A program made the position numbers and the translations under genes. A DNA stretch of 64,000 nucleotides from NCBI GenBank assembly GCA_964652025.1, contig CAZYZX010000001.1, positions 248,001-312,000 on the forward strand. Reading direction: 5' to 3'. The notes beneath the pieces were generated by a model, which saw nothing but the letters and a program-made list of their open reading frames with translations, was not told where the DNA came from and ran no database searches. This document shows positions 17,746 through 25,855 of this stretch, piece by piece. Within the stretch, counting starts at the first letter, position 1. Each line of letters starts with the position of its first letter. This DNA comes from JAEXOD01 sp964652025 (GTDB lineage: Bacteria; Bacteroidota; Ignavibacteria; Ignavibacteriales; Melioribacteraceae).

Positions 17746-18885
17746 ATGGATGAAAAAATATTATTTGCTTATACGGCATTATTTGAAAAACCGGATGATA
17801 TTTTAAAGGCGGCAAAAAAAACAACAGAAGCTGGATATAAGAAATATGATGTAAATACTCCTTATCCGGTTCATGGTATGTTTAGTGCTATGAAATTACC
17901 AGCTTCTAAATTAGGTTATGTAACATTAGTTGTTGGTTTATCTGCTGCAATAGGTATTTTATTAACAATGTATTGGATAGCTGTTATAGATTATCCAATA
18001 AATTTAGGGGGTAAACCGTTTTTCTCGTTACCCGCATTTATACCTATTGTTTTCGAAGTTACTGTTTTATCAGCATCTATTGCTACGGTTTTAGCTTTAC
18101 TTTTTGTATTCTTTAAATTTCCAAACAACAGTTATCCTTTGCATGATACTGATTACATGAAAGCTGTTTCATCAGATAAATTTGGTTTGTGCATTTTAGC
18201 TGACGATCCAAAATTTAACATTAGTGAAGTTGAAGAGTTTTTAAAGTCTTTAAATCCAATTAAAATAGAAGCTATATATTATGATGAAGAAGAGCTTAAT
18301 GCAAAACCTAAAGTTTTAGAGCCAAAATTTTTAATATTTTTAGTTGTTGTAGGCTTATTTATATCTGGTGTAACTTATTTTACATTAAATAAACTAATGT
18401 ATATGCAGCCATTTACTTGGATGATGTATCAAAATAAATATACAGTGCAAGAAGAGAGTAAGTTTTTTGCAGATGGTTATGCAATGCGAGTACCTGTAAA
18501 AGGCACAATCTCGCGAGGTCATTTACCATATTTATATTACGGTAAGCCAGAAGAGGCTGCTATAAAAATGGTCAATCCACTACCGTTTACAAAACAAAAT
18601 TTAGAGTTAGGCAAAGTTAAGTATAATACTTATTGCTCTCCATGTCATGGAAATTTTGGTGAAGGGGATAGCAGGTTAAGAGGACAATTTCCAAATCCAC
18701 CAAGTTTGCACTCCGCTAAAGTAACAAATTGGAGTGATGGAAGAATTTATCATGTAATAATGGAAGGTCAAAATGTAATGCCATCTTATGCAAGCCAATT
18801 AAATACAAATGAAAGATGGGCAGTTATACTTTATATAAGAGCACTACAAAGATCACTAAATGCCAAGGAGTCTGACTTACAATGA
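17746..18885 (+). CDS. actDE: Fused alternative complex III subunits ActD and ActE
   Basis: A 379-residue protein joining two normally separate subunits. Residues about 1-150 form the DUF3341/ActD membrane domain (ILFAYTALFEKPDDILKAA, a helical hairpin at about 55-120, and the ferredoxin-like segment DKFGLCILADDP). After a third membrane helix near residue 205, residues about 240-379 form a mono-haem cytochrome c (ActE) with CSPCHGNFGEGD and the distal-ligand region GQNVMPSYASQL. No stop or frameshift separates the parts. The start ATG at 17746 follows TGAGGAAC and gives the usual ActD N-terminus. In well-studied complexes ActD and ActE are separate genes. Confidence 0.9.
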   Translation: MDEKILFAYTALFEKPDDILKAAKKTTEAGYKKYDVNTPYPVHGMFSAMKLPASKLGYVTLVVGLSAAIGILLTMYWIAVIDYPINLGGKPFFSLPAFIPIVFEVTVLSASIATVLALLFVFFKFPNNSYPLHDTDYMKAVSSDKFGLCILADDPKFNISEVEEFLKSLNPIKIEAIYYDEEELNAKPKVLEPKFLIFLVVVGLFISGVTYFTLNKLMYMQPFTWMMYQNKYTVQEESKFFADGYAMRVPVKGTISRGHLPYLYYGKPEEAAIKMVNPLPFTKQNLELGKVKYNTYCSPCHGNFGEGDSRLRGQFPNPPSLHSAKVTNWSDGRIYHVIMEGQNVMPSYASQLNTNERWAVILYIRALQRSLNAKESDLQ

Positions 18886-20072
18886 TTGATTCGACTGAAA
18901 AAATTAATTTAGAAAAAAAAGATTTCCCAAAGAAATTATTAAACTTAGGAGTAATAAGTTTACTAATTGGAATAATTATTTTGTTAGCAGGGTATTTAGT
19001 AGATCATACAAGGGCTGCATTCGACAATTTGATTATTCTGTTAGTATTTATTAGTATAGGATTAGGCTCACTATTTTTAATTGGAATTGAGTATTTAGCT
19101 GGAGCTGTTTGGAGCACAGTATTTAGAAGGGTTCCAGAGTTTTTAGCATCATTGCTTTTGATTGTTCCAATTATTGCTATTCCAGTTTACTTAAATGTTC
19201 ATGGGTTATATCATTGGACACATGAAGAGGCTGTTAAAACAGATGAAATTTTAGCAGGTAAATCTGGTTATTTAAACATTACCTTTTTTACAATTAGATT
19301 AATATTTTACTTTGCTGTTTGGATATTATTTTATCTATTTTTAACAAAAAATTCATCCAAGCAAGATAAGACCAAAGATGTTAAGTTAACTAAATTGAAT
19401 ACTCGAATTTCTGCTATAATGATGCCCTTTTTTGCAATAACTATTACTTTTACAGCTATAGATTTAATAATGAGTTTAGAACCGCATTGGTTTTCTACAA
19501 TAATTGGTGTGTATTATTTTGCGGGAAGTATTTTAGCAGGTTTTTCTGTTGCAACGTTTTTTATAGTTTATTTAAACGAAAAAGGTTATTTTGTTAAAGG
19601 TTTAGTAGAAGATCATTACTATAGTTTAGGAACTTTATTATTTGCTTTTACTAACTTTTGGGCTTATATAGCGTTTAGTCAATATCTTTTAATTTGGTAT
19701 GCAAATTTACCTGAAGAAACTTTTTGGTACTTAAACAGATGGGAAGGAACCTGGATATATTTTTCTATAGCATTAATAATAATTAGGTTTGTTCTTCCAT
19801 ATTTCTATTTATTATCCCAACCATCAAAATCGAACCCTAAGAAACTTTTGCTTGCCTCTGGATGGATATTTTTTGCACATATAATAGACCTATTTTGGTT
19901 AACTATGCCCACATTAAGTAAAAAAGCTGTTCCTTTAGGCTGGAGCGAATTATCTATTCCTTTAGTTTCTATAGGTTTGATAATTATTATATTTTATTTG
20001 AACTATAAAAGAAAAAATATTGTACCAATAGGTGACCCAAAACTTAAAAGAAGTATTGATTTTAGGTTATAA
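18882..20072 (+). CDS. actF: Alternative complex III membrane subunit ActF
   Basis: A 396-residue inner-membrane protein with about ten helices, the second NrfD-like subunit of alternative complex III. Family marks include the helix with LVDHTRAAFDNLIILL, the segment HGLYHWTHEEAVKTDEIL (about residues 107-124), TAIDLIMSLEPHWFSTIIG and the later motif ANLPEETFWYLNRWEGTW. The start ATG overlaps the actDE stop by four bases (ATGA), which supports translational coupling. ActF is the last core complex III subunit in this operon. Confidence 0.93.
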   Translation: MIDSTEKINLEKKDFPKKLLNLGVISLLIGIIILLAGYLVDHTRAAFDNLIILLVFISIGLGSLFLIGIEYLAGAVWSTVFRRVPEFLASLLLIVPIIAIPVYLNVHGLYHWTHEEAVKTDEILAGKSGYLNITFFTIRLIFYFAVWILFYLFLTKNSSKQDKTKDVKLTKLNTRISAIMMPFFAITITFTAIDLIMSLEPHWFSTIIGVYYFAGSILAGFSVATFFIVYLNEKGYFVKGLVEDHYYSLGTLLFAFTNFWAYIAFSQYLLIWYANLPEETFWYLNRWEGTWIYFSIALIIIRFVLPYFYLLSQPSKSNPKKLLLASGWIFFAHIIDLFWLTMPTLSKKAVPLGWSELSIPLVSIGLIIIIFYLNYKRKNIVPIGDPKLKRSIDFRL

Positions 20073-20089
20073 TTTTTTTTGAGATAAAC

Positions 20090-21022
20090 ATGGAAAATAA
20101 AAAATACGAACCGGAAATAGATTTTAAAGATTTACTTAAAAATCCAACGCGATTGTTTGGATGGATTTATGTTTTGATAATTTTTTTATTATTGGGTTCT
20201 GGAATTTATTATGTAAAACATTTGGATTACATTGGTAAGAACATTTATTCCCCTTTGTTAACTGATAGTTCTTTTATTAAAAAAGAAGTGGATTTATCAA
20301 TGAAAAAAGGGGGTATTGTTCCAGCAGTAGATTTAAACTTAATTACAAATCCAACAAATGACTTTATCGCAAAGGGTAAGGAACTTTACAACGCTAATTG
20401 TTCATCCTGCCATGGAGAAAATGGTAAAGGAGATGGACCAGCCGGTGCAGCATTAAATCCCAAGCCAAGAAACTTTCACGTAGTTGATGGATGGACTAAC
20501 GGGCGTAAATTATCTGATATGTATAAAACATTGCAAGAAGGAATTGTTAAAAATGGTATGGCTGCTTATGAATATCTACCTGCATCGGATAGATTAGCAA
20601 TTATTAGCTATATTAGAACATTTGAAAAGTTTCCTGAAATATCTGCAGATGAAATAAGCACTTTAGATGCTACTTACAAATTATCTGAGGGTACAAAAGT
20701 ACCAAACGTTATACCGGTACGTTTGGCAAGTGAATTTGTTGTCAATGAATATCAAAATAAAGTTAATAGAAATTTAATTGAAAATTTATCGAACGATTTA
20801 AGCAAAAATCCCGTTTTAATTGATAGGATTTATGACATAAATAAAATGCAAAAATTGCTTGTATTGTCAGACTCAGTTTGGACTAATAATAATTTTATAA
20901 ATATAGTTTTGCAAAATCCAAGTTTATTTGGATTTAAAAATTCTGTATCTACATTTAGTTCAAACGATTGGTCTCAATTATTTGATATTTTATCAAGATA
21001 TAAGGTTAATAAGAAAATTTAG
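20090..21022 (+). CDS. Membrane-anchored mono-haem cytochrome c
   Basis: A 310-residue protein with one N-terminal membrane helix (about residues 22-45) and a periplasmic cytochrome c domain with CSSCHGENGKGDGPAG (about residues 104-119) and a methionine-bearing segment (KNGMAAYEYLPASDR) for the distal ligand. The last 120 residues have no haem motif and are not recognised. Position between actF and sco1 suggests an electron carrier from complex III to the oxidase, whose subunit II lacks a fused cytochrome domain. This electron-transfer role is inferred from context. Confidence 0.82.
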   Translation: MENKKYEPEIDFKDLLKNPTRLFGWIYVLIIFLLLGSGIYYVKHLDYIGKNIYSPLLTDSSFIKKEVDLSMKKGGIVPAVDLNLITNPTNDFIAKGKELYNANCSSCHGENGKGDGPAGAALNPKPRNFHVVDGWTNGRKLSDMYKTLQEGIVKNGMAAYEYLPASDRLAIISYIRTFEKFPEISADEISTLDATYKLSEGTKVPNVIPVRLASEFVVNEYQNKVNRNLIENLSNDLSKNPVLIDRIYDINKMQKLLVLSDSVWTNNNFINIVLQNPSLFGFKNSVSTFSSNDWSQLFDILSRYKVNKKI

Positions 21023-21796
21023 ATGAGACGAATACTTTTATTAGTAGTATTAGTATTAATAAATAGCAAAATAATTGGTTCAACTGACCATATAGAAGTT
21101 GGTATTGATGAAAAGTTGGATAATTATCTTCCAAAAGATGCTGTTTTTACAACATCTGATGGTAAAGAGGTAACCATTAAGGATTTAATAACAAAACCAA
21201 CAATATTATCATTAGTTTACTACGAGTGTCCTGGTGTGTGTAGCCCATTATTATCTGAGCTAAGCCATACTATAGATAAAGTTGATTTAGTGCCGGGTGT
21301 TGATTACCAAGTTATTACATTAAGTTTTAATGACAGAGAAAATTATTTAATTGCGGCAAAATGGAAAAAGACATATTTAGATGGGATGAATAAAAGAATT
21401 GACCCAGACGCTTGGATATTCTTAACTGGGGATAGTTTGAATATTAGAAAGGTTACAGATGCAGTTGGATTTTATTTTAAGCCTTATAACAAGGATTATG
21501 TTCATGCAGCCGCTTTAATAGCAATATCCCCAAATGGTAAAATAACAAGATATATTTTTGGTACACAGTATAATCAATTTGATGTAAAGATGGCTTTAAT
21601 AGAAGCCAAAGCGGGAAAATCTAACCCAACAATTACAAAAGTATTAGAATTTTGCTATAGTTACGACCCGAGCGGAAGGAATTATCAATTGAACATAACA
21701 CGAATAATAGGTGTTTTTATGTTAATTGGTTTAGCAGGGTTTGTAGCATTTGTTGTATTAAGGAAAAAAAATAAAGGAGAAAATATTAATGAGTAA
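21023..21796 (+). CDS. SCO1/SenC copper chaperone
   Basis: A 257-residue thioredoxin-fold protein that delivers copper to the CuA site of cytochrome oxidase. The copper-binding C-x3-C reads CPGVC (about residues 72-76), and the conserved histidine lies in DYVHAAALIAISPNG. An N-terminal signal peptide and a C-terminal membrane helix (IGVFMLIGLAGFVAFVVL, then lysines) place the domain in the periplasm and anchor it from its C-terminus, a less common arrangement than the N-terminal anchor of classical SCO1. It begins immediately after the cytochrome gene's stop, and its end overlaps the start of subunit I. Confidence 0.9.
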   Translation: MRRILLLVVLVLINSKIIGSTDHIEVGIDEKLDNYLPKDAVFTTSDGKEVTIKDLITKPTILSLVYYECPGVCSPLLSELSHTIDKVDLVPGVDYQVITLSFNDRENYLIAAKWKKTYLDGMNKRIDPDAWIFLTGDSLNIRKVTDAVGFYFKPYNKDYVHAAALIAISPNGKITRYIFGTQYNQFDVKMALIEAKAGKSNPTITKVLEFCYSYDPSGRNYQLNITRIIGVFMLIGLAGFVAFVVLRKKNKGENINE

Positions 21797-23429
21797 CGGT
21801 AACGTTACAAATAAAGTATCTTTTTACGAAGAAGGTACAAATAATTATAAAGGAATTAAAGCTTGGATATTTAGTACAGACCATAAAAGGATCGGTTTAT
21901 TATACTTAATTTCTATAGCTTCATTTTTTGTGATTGGTGCAATAATAGGGGTATTGATGAGATTGGAGCTTATTGCCCCTGGTAAAACAATTATGGATGC
22001 TCAAACTTACAATACTCTTTTTACACTTCACGGTGTAATAATGATATTTTTGTTTATTGTGCCAGGATTACCTGCAATATTTGGAAATTTCTTTTTGCCA
22101 ATACAAATAGGAGCAAAAGATGTTGCCTTCCCAAGATTAAATTTGCTTTCTTGGTGGATTTATATGATTGGGGCAATATTAGTTCTTGTATCATTATTTT
22201 TGCCAGGTGGACCTATAGATACTGGATGGACTTTTTATATACCATATAGTATAAGAACAACAACCAATGTATCTATGGCAATTTTTGCGGCATTTGTTTT
22301 AGGTTGGTCATCTATATTAACCGGTATTAATTTTATTGTTACTGTGCATAGGATGAGAGCACCGGGTATGACCTTTTTCAAAATGCCATTATTTGTTTGG
22401 GCAAATTATGCAACTGCTTGGATACAAATTATTGCTACTCCAGTTATAGGTATAACAATAATATTAGTAATTTTAGAGAGAGTATTTGGAGTAGGAATAT
22501 TTGACCCTGCTTTAGGTGGAGATCCAATATTATATCAACATTTATTCTGGATTTATTCCCATCCAGCAGTTTACATTATGATTTTACCTGCTATGGGTGT
22601 AGTTTCGGAAATTATACCAACTTTTGCTCGAAGAACGATTTTTGGATATAAAGCAATTGCAATGTCCAGCTTAGCAATTGCATTTGTTGGGTACCTTGTA
22701 TGGGCGCATCATATGTTTACAAGTGGTATTAGTGATACTGCAAGAATGATTTTTTCTTTATTAACATTTATAGTTGCATTGCCTAGTGGTGTTAAGGTCT
22801 TTAACTGGGTTGCAACAATGTATAAGGGGTCTATTGATCCAAAGCCACCATTTTTATGGGTAATGGCATTTATAGTTCTATTTTCTATAGGAGGTTTAAC
22901 GGGTTTAGTATTAGGCTCGTTAGCAACAGATATACACTTGCATGATACATATTTTGTAGTTGCTCATTTTCATTACGTTATGTTTGGTGGCACAGGAACC
23001 ATATTTTTTGCTGCACTATTTTATTGGTATCCTAAGATGTTTGGAAAAATGTATAATATCAAATTGGCAAATTATACAGTTTTATTATTCTTTATTGCAT
23101 TTAATATGCTTTATTTACCAAAATTCTTTTTGGGATATATGGGGATGCCACGAAGATATTACGACTATTTACCACAATTTTCTCATTTACAATTTGTATC
23201 AACAGTAGGTTCTTGGTTAATGCTTTTAACCCTATTACTTATTATTTATAATTTAGTTTATAACTTGTATAAGGGTAAAAAAGCGCCAGAAAATCCTTGG
23301 GGTGGAGTAACATTAGAATGGCATACAATGACGCCACCACCTGTAGAAAACTTTGAAAAAATACCTACTGTTACGCACGAACCATACGATTTTAGCCAAT
23401 TGAAGGAGATAAAACATGAACCACTCTGA
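21789..23429 (+). CDS. ctaD: Cytochrome c oxidase subunit I (A2-type haem-copper oxidase)
   Basis: A 546-residue, twelve-helix catalytic subunit that reduces oxygen and pumps protons. Key histidines are in TLHGVIMIF (low-spin haem), WIYSHPAVYIMILPAMG (CuB and cross-linked tyrosine region), VWAHHMFTSG (CuB pair) and HDTYFVVAHFHYV (haem ligands). The helix VI motif reads YSHPAV at about residues 256-261 instead of the glutamate-bearing GHPEV form. This is the signature of A2-subfamily oxidases such as those of Thermus and Rhodothermus. It overlaps sco1 and is followed by subunits III, IV and II. Confidence 0.97.
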   Translation: MSNGNVTNKVSFYEEGTNNYKGIKAWIFSTDHKRIGLLYLISIASFFVIGAIIGVLMRLELIAPGKTIMDAQTYNTLFTLHGVIMIFLFIVPGLPAIFGNFFLPIQIGAKDVAFPRLNLLSWWIYMIGAILVLVSLFLPGGPIDTGWTFYIPYSIRTTTNVSMAIFAAFVLGWSSILTGINFIVTVHRMRAPGMTFFKMPLFVWANYATAWIQIIATPVIGITIILVILERVFGVGIFDPALGGDPILYQHLFWIYSHPAVYIMILPAMGVVSEIIPTFARRTIFGYKAIAMSSLAIAFVGYLVWAHHMFTSGISDTARMIFSLLTFIVALPSGVKVFNWVATMYKGSIDPKPPFLWVMAFIVLFSIGGLTGLVLGSLATDIHLHDTYFVVAHFHYVMFGGTGTIFFAALFYWYPKMFGKMYNIKLANYTVLLFFIAFNMLYLPKFFLGYMGMPRRYYDYLPQFSHLQFVSTVGSWLMLLTLLLIIYNLVYNLYKGKKAPENPWGGVTLEWHTMTPPPVENFEKIPTVTHEPYDFSQLKEIKHEPL

Positions 23430-24036
23430 TTCGAATAACACTCACGTTCATAAAGATAATGTGGGTGCAAAAATGGGAATGTGGTTATTTCTTTTTACTG
23501 AACTATTACTGTTTGGAGGACTTTTTTTAGTATATGCTGTTTATCGATTCCAAAATCCTTTACAATTTAAGTTAGCCGCTGCAGAACTTAATACCGCACT
23601 TGGAACGCTAAATACAATAATACTTTTAACTAGCAGTTTAACGGTTGCTTTATCTATAACTGCATTACAAAAAGGGAATAAATTTTTATCTTTGCTATTT
23701 ATTGGCATAACACTTGCATTCGCCTTATCATTTATGGTAAATAAATACTTTGAATGGAGTGCAAAAATTGAACATGGGTTATATCCCAAAAGTGAAGTTA
23801 TGTTAAATAAGACCTCTGGTGAAATTTTATTTTTTGGTTTATATTATGTTATGACTGGTTTACATGGTTTGCACGTTATTTTGGGTATTGTTATTCTTTC
23901 ATTTATATTTTATTATATTCTTAAAGATAAGATAACTGCAAATGATACTGTGAAATTAGAAAACTCTGGATTATATTGGCATTTAGTAGACTTAATATGG
24001 ATATTTTTATTCCCCTTATTTTATTTAATACACTGA
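23416..24036 (+). CDS. ctaE: Cytochrome c oxidase subunit III
   Basis: A 206-residue membrane protein of the CoxC/CyoC family with five helices. Diagnostic sequences are KMGMWLFLFTELLLFGGLF at the first helix, TSSLTVALSITALQKGN, and the C-terminal GLYYVMTGLHGLHVILGI followed by YWHLVDLIWIFLFPLFYL. It contains no cofactor and stabilises subunit I. Its start overlaps the subunit I stop by 14 bases, and it keeps a His-rich start (MNHSDSNNTHVH). Confidence 0.95.
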   Translation: MNHSDSNNTHVHKDNVGAKMGMWLFLFTELLLFGGLFLVYAVYRFQNPLQFKLAAAELNTALGTLNTIILLTSSLTVALSITALQKGNKFLSLLFIGITLAFALSFMVNKYFEWSAKIEHGLYPKSEVMLNKTSGEILFFGLYYVMTGLHGLHVILGIVILSFIFYYILKDKITANDTVKLENSGLYWHLVDLIWIFLFPLFYLIH

Positions 24037-24044
24037 GGTGAAAA

Positions 24045-24335
24045 TTGGGAAATAGTGAAAACAACCATCATATAACTCCTTATGCAACATACATTATAGT
24101 ATGGGTTGCATTAATGGCTTTAACATCTATAACGGTTGCAATAGCAGGATTTAATGTAGGATTAACAGGTTTATTTATTGCATTAACTATTGCGATGGTA
24201 AAATCGATATTAGTTATTAACATATTTATGCATATTAAATTTGATGAATTAATATTTAAGGTTTTTTTAGGGGTTAGTTTATTAACATTATTAGTTATAT
24301 TTATTTTAACCTCGTTTGATATACTTAATAGATAG
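24045..24335 (+). CDS. Cytochrome c oxidase subunit IV (small membrane subunit)
   Basis: A 96-residue protein with three membrane helices, of the prokaryotic COX4/CtaF type. The family pattern is seen in YIIVWVALMALTSITVAIAG, LTIAMVKSILVINIFMHI and the last helix (VSLLTLLVIFILTSFDIL). The VKSILVINIFMHI segment is a hallmark of this subunit. The start is TTG at 24045 with GAGGTG eight bases upstream. Encoded between subunits III and II. Confidence 0.88.
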   Translation: MGNSENNHHITPYATYIIVWVALMALTSITVAIAGFNVGLTGLFIALTIAMVKSILVINIFMHIKFDELIFKVFLGVSLLTLLVIFILTSFDILNR

Positions 24336-24345
24336 AGAGCGTTTT

Positions 24346-24969
24346 ATGTTTTTATTATTATCAGGCGATCCTGTTTCTAAAACTACCCAAAGTACAGATA
24401 CAGTGATGATTTATATAACGGTAACATCACTAATTTTGCTATTGGGTGTTACAGCAACAATGATCTATTTCGTTTTTAAGTACAATAGAAAAAAAGGGCA
24501 TCAACCGGTTGATATACATGGTAATGTTTTGTTAGAAATTATATGGATTTTAATTCCTACTTTGTTAGTGCTTTCAATGTTTTATTATGGATATCAAGGA
24601 TATTCTGTTTATCGTTTAATCCCTGCTAATGCATTGCCAATAGATGTTACAGCTAGAATGTGGGCATGGGAATTTAAATACGAAAATGGATATACAGATG
24701 ATACGTTATACGTACCTGTTAATGTACCAGTTAAACTTAAATTGCATTCTGTAGATGTTAATCATGCGTTTTATATACCAGATTTTAGACTTAAAGAAGA
24801 TGTTTTATTAAATAAGCCAAATTATTTATCTTTTACTCCGGAAAAATTAGGTAGTTATGATATTGCTTGTGCAGAGTACTGTGGTTTAAATCACTCTAAA
24901 ATGTACACAAAGTTAGTAGTATTAACACAAGAAGAATTTAACAACAAAATAGGACTTAACAAAAAATAA
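24346..24969 (+). CDS. ctaC: Cytochrome c oxidase subunit II (CuA)
   Basis: A 207-residue subunit with two membrane helices (about residues 20-42 and 62-82) and a periplasmic cupredoxin domain that receives electrons. The CuA ligands are visible: His in DVNHAFYIPDF, then Cys175, Cys179, His183 and Met186 in CAEYCGLNHSKM. The aromatic electron-entry segment is RMWAWEFKY. No cytochrome c domain follows, so this is an aa3- rather than caa3-type subunit. ATG at 24346 with GAGAG upstream is chosen over a TTG at 24316 that overlaps subunit IV. There is no lipobox at the start. Confidence 0.96.
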   Translation: MFLLLSGDPVSKTTQSTDTVMIYITVTSLILLLGVTATMIYFVFKYNRKKGHQPVDIHGNVLLEIIWILIPTLLVLSMFYYGYQGYSVYRLIPANALPIDVTARMWAWEFKYENGYTDDTLYVPVNVPVKLKLHSVDVNHAFYIPDFRLKEDVLLNKPNYLSFTPEKLGSYDIACAEYCGLNHSKMYTKLVVLTQEEFNNKIGLNKK

Positions 24970-24970
24970 A

Positions 24971-25840
24971 TTGACTTTTAAGAAATTAATAAAAATATTT
25001 TTTGAATTAGGGAAAATTAGAATTACTGTTTTTGTAGCAATTTCTACTTCAATAGGATATGTTCTTTACAGTGGGAAAATTGATATAAATATAATACTAC
25101 CAATATTAGGAGTATTTTTTTTAGCGGTAGGAAGTTCGGCATTGAATCATTTGCAAGAGGAGCAATATGATAAGATAATGGCAAGAACAAAAAATAGACC
25201 ATTACCAAGCCAAGCAGTTAGCCGCTTTTTTGTAGTAAATTTTGTAATATTTTTTGTTTTGTTAGGAATATTATTATTATTTAAAGTTAATTTAAGTTCT
25301 TTGATATTAGGAATTATAACCTTAATTTGGTATAATGGAATATATACTCCACTAAAAAAAGTAATAGCGATGGCGGTTGTGCCGGGCTCTGTTATAGGTG
25401 CTTTGCCTCCATTAATTGGATGGGTTGCAGCTGGTGGTAATATTTTAGATGCTACCGGGCTCGCATTAGCTTTATCTTTTTTTATATGGCAAGTGCCGCA
25501 TTTTTGGTTGTTACTTTTAATTTTTGATAAGGAATATAAAGAAGCTGGATACCCAACTTTAACAGAAAAATTTAGTGAGTTTCAACTTCGTAGAATATCA
25601 TTTGTATGGATTATGGCTTTGTTCGTTAATTCTTTATTAATTCCTTTTTTTTATATTCCTAAAAACTTGGTTGCTGTATTAATTATTATTGCATCTAGTG
25701 TTTGGTTATTATATTCCAGTTATTATTTACTTAAAGAAAATTTTGATAAGCAAAATGTTAAAAAAAATTTTTATAAATTAAATTTTTATATTTTAATTGT
25801 GGTTTTTACATTATTTATTGATAAATTGTTTTTAAATTAA
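24971..25840 (+). CDS. ctaB: Protohaem IX farnesyltransferase (haem O synthase)
   Basis: A 289-residue UbiA-family prenyltransferase with about eight to nine helices that attaches farnesyl to haem B, needed for the oxidase upstream. The first aspartate-rich region reads NHLQEEQYDKIMARTKNRPLP (about residues 59-79), and the second region includes FDKEYKEAGYPTLTEKF. IWQVPHFWLLLLIF is also family-typical. The start is TTG at 24971, one base after the ctaC stop. No haem A synthase (ctaA) is in this operon, so the oxidase may use haem O or ctaA may lie elsewhere. Confidence 0.94.
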   Translation: MTFKKLIKIFFELGKIRITVFVAISTSIGYVLYSGKIDINIILPILGVFFLAVGSSALNHLQEEQYDKIMARTKNRPLPSQAVSRFFVVNFVIFFVLLGILLLFKVNLSSLILGIITLIWYNGIYTPLKKVIAMAVVPGSVIGALPPLIGWVAAGGNILDATGLALALSFFIWQVPHFWLLLLIFDKEYKEAGYPTLTEKFSEFQLRRISFVWIMALFVNSLLIPFFYIPKNLVAVLIIIASSVWLLYSSYYLLKENFDKQNVKKNFYKLNFYILIVVFTLFIDKLFLN

Positions 25841-25855
25841 TTTTAGGAAGATATT

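Noticed and set aside
24346..24969. caa3-type subunit II
   Set aside because: The protein ends shortly after the CuA motif, leaving no room for a haem-binding CXXCH domain.
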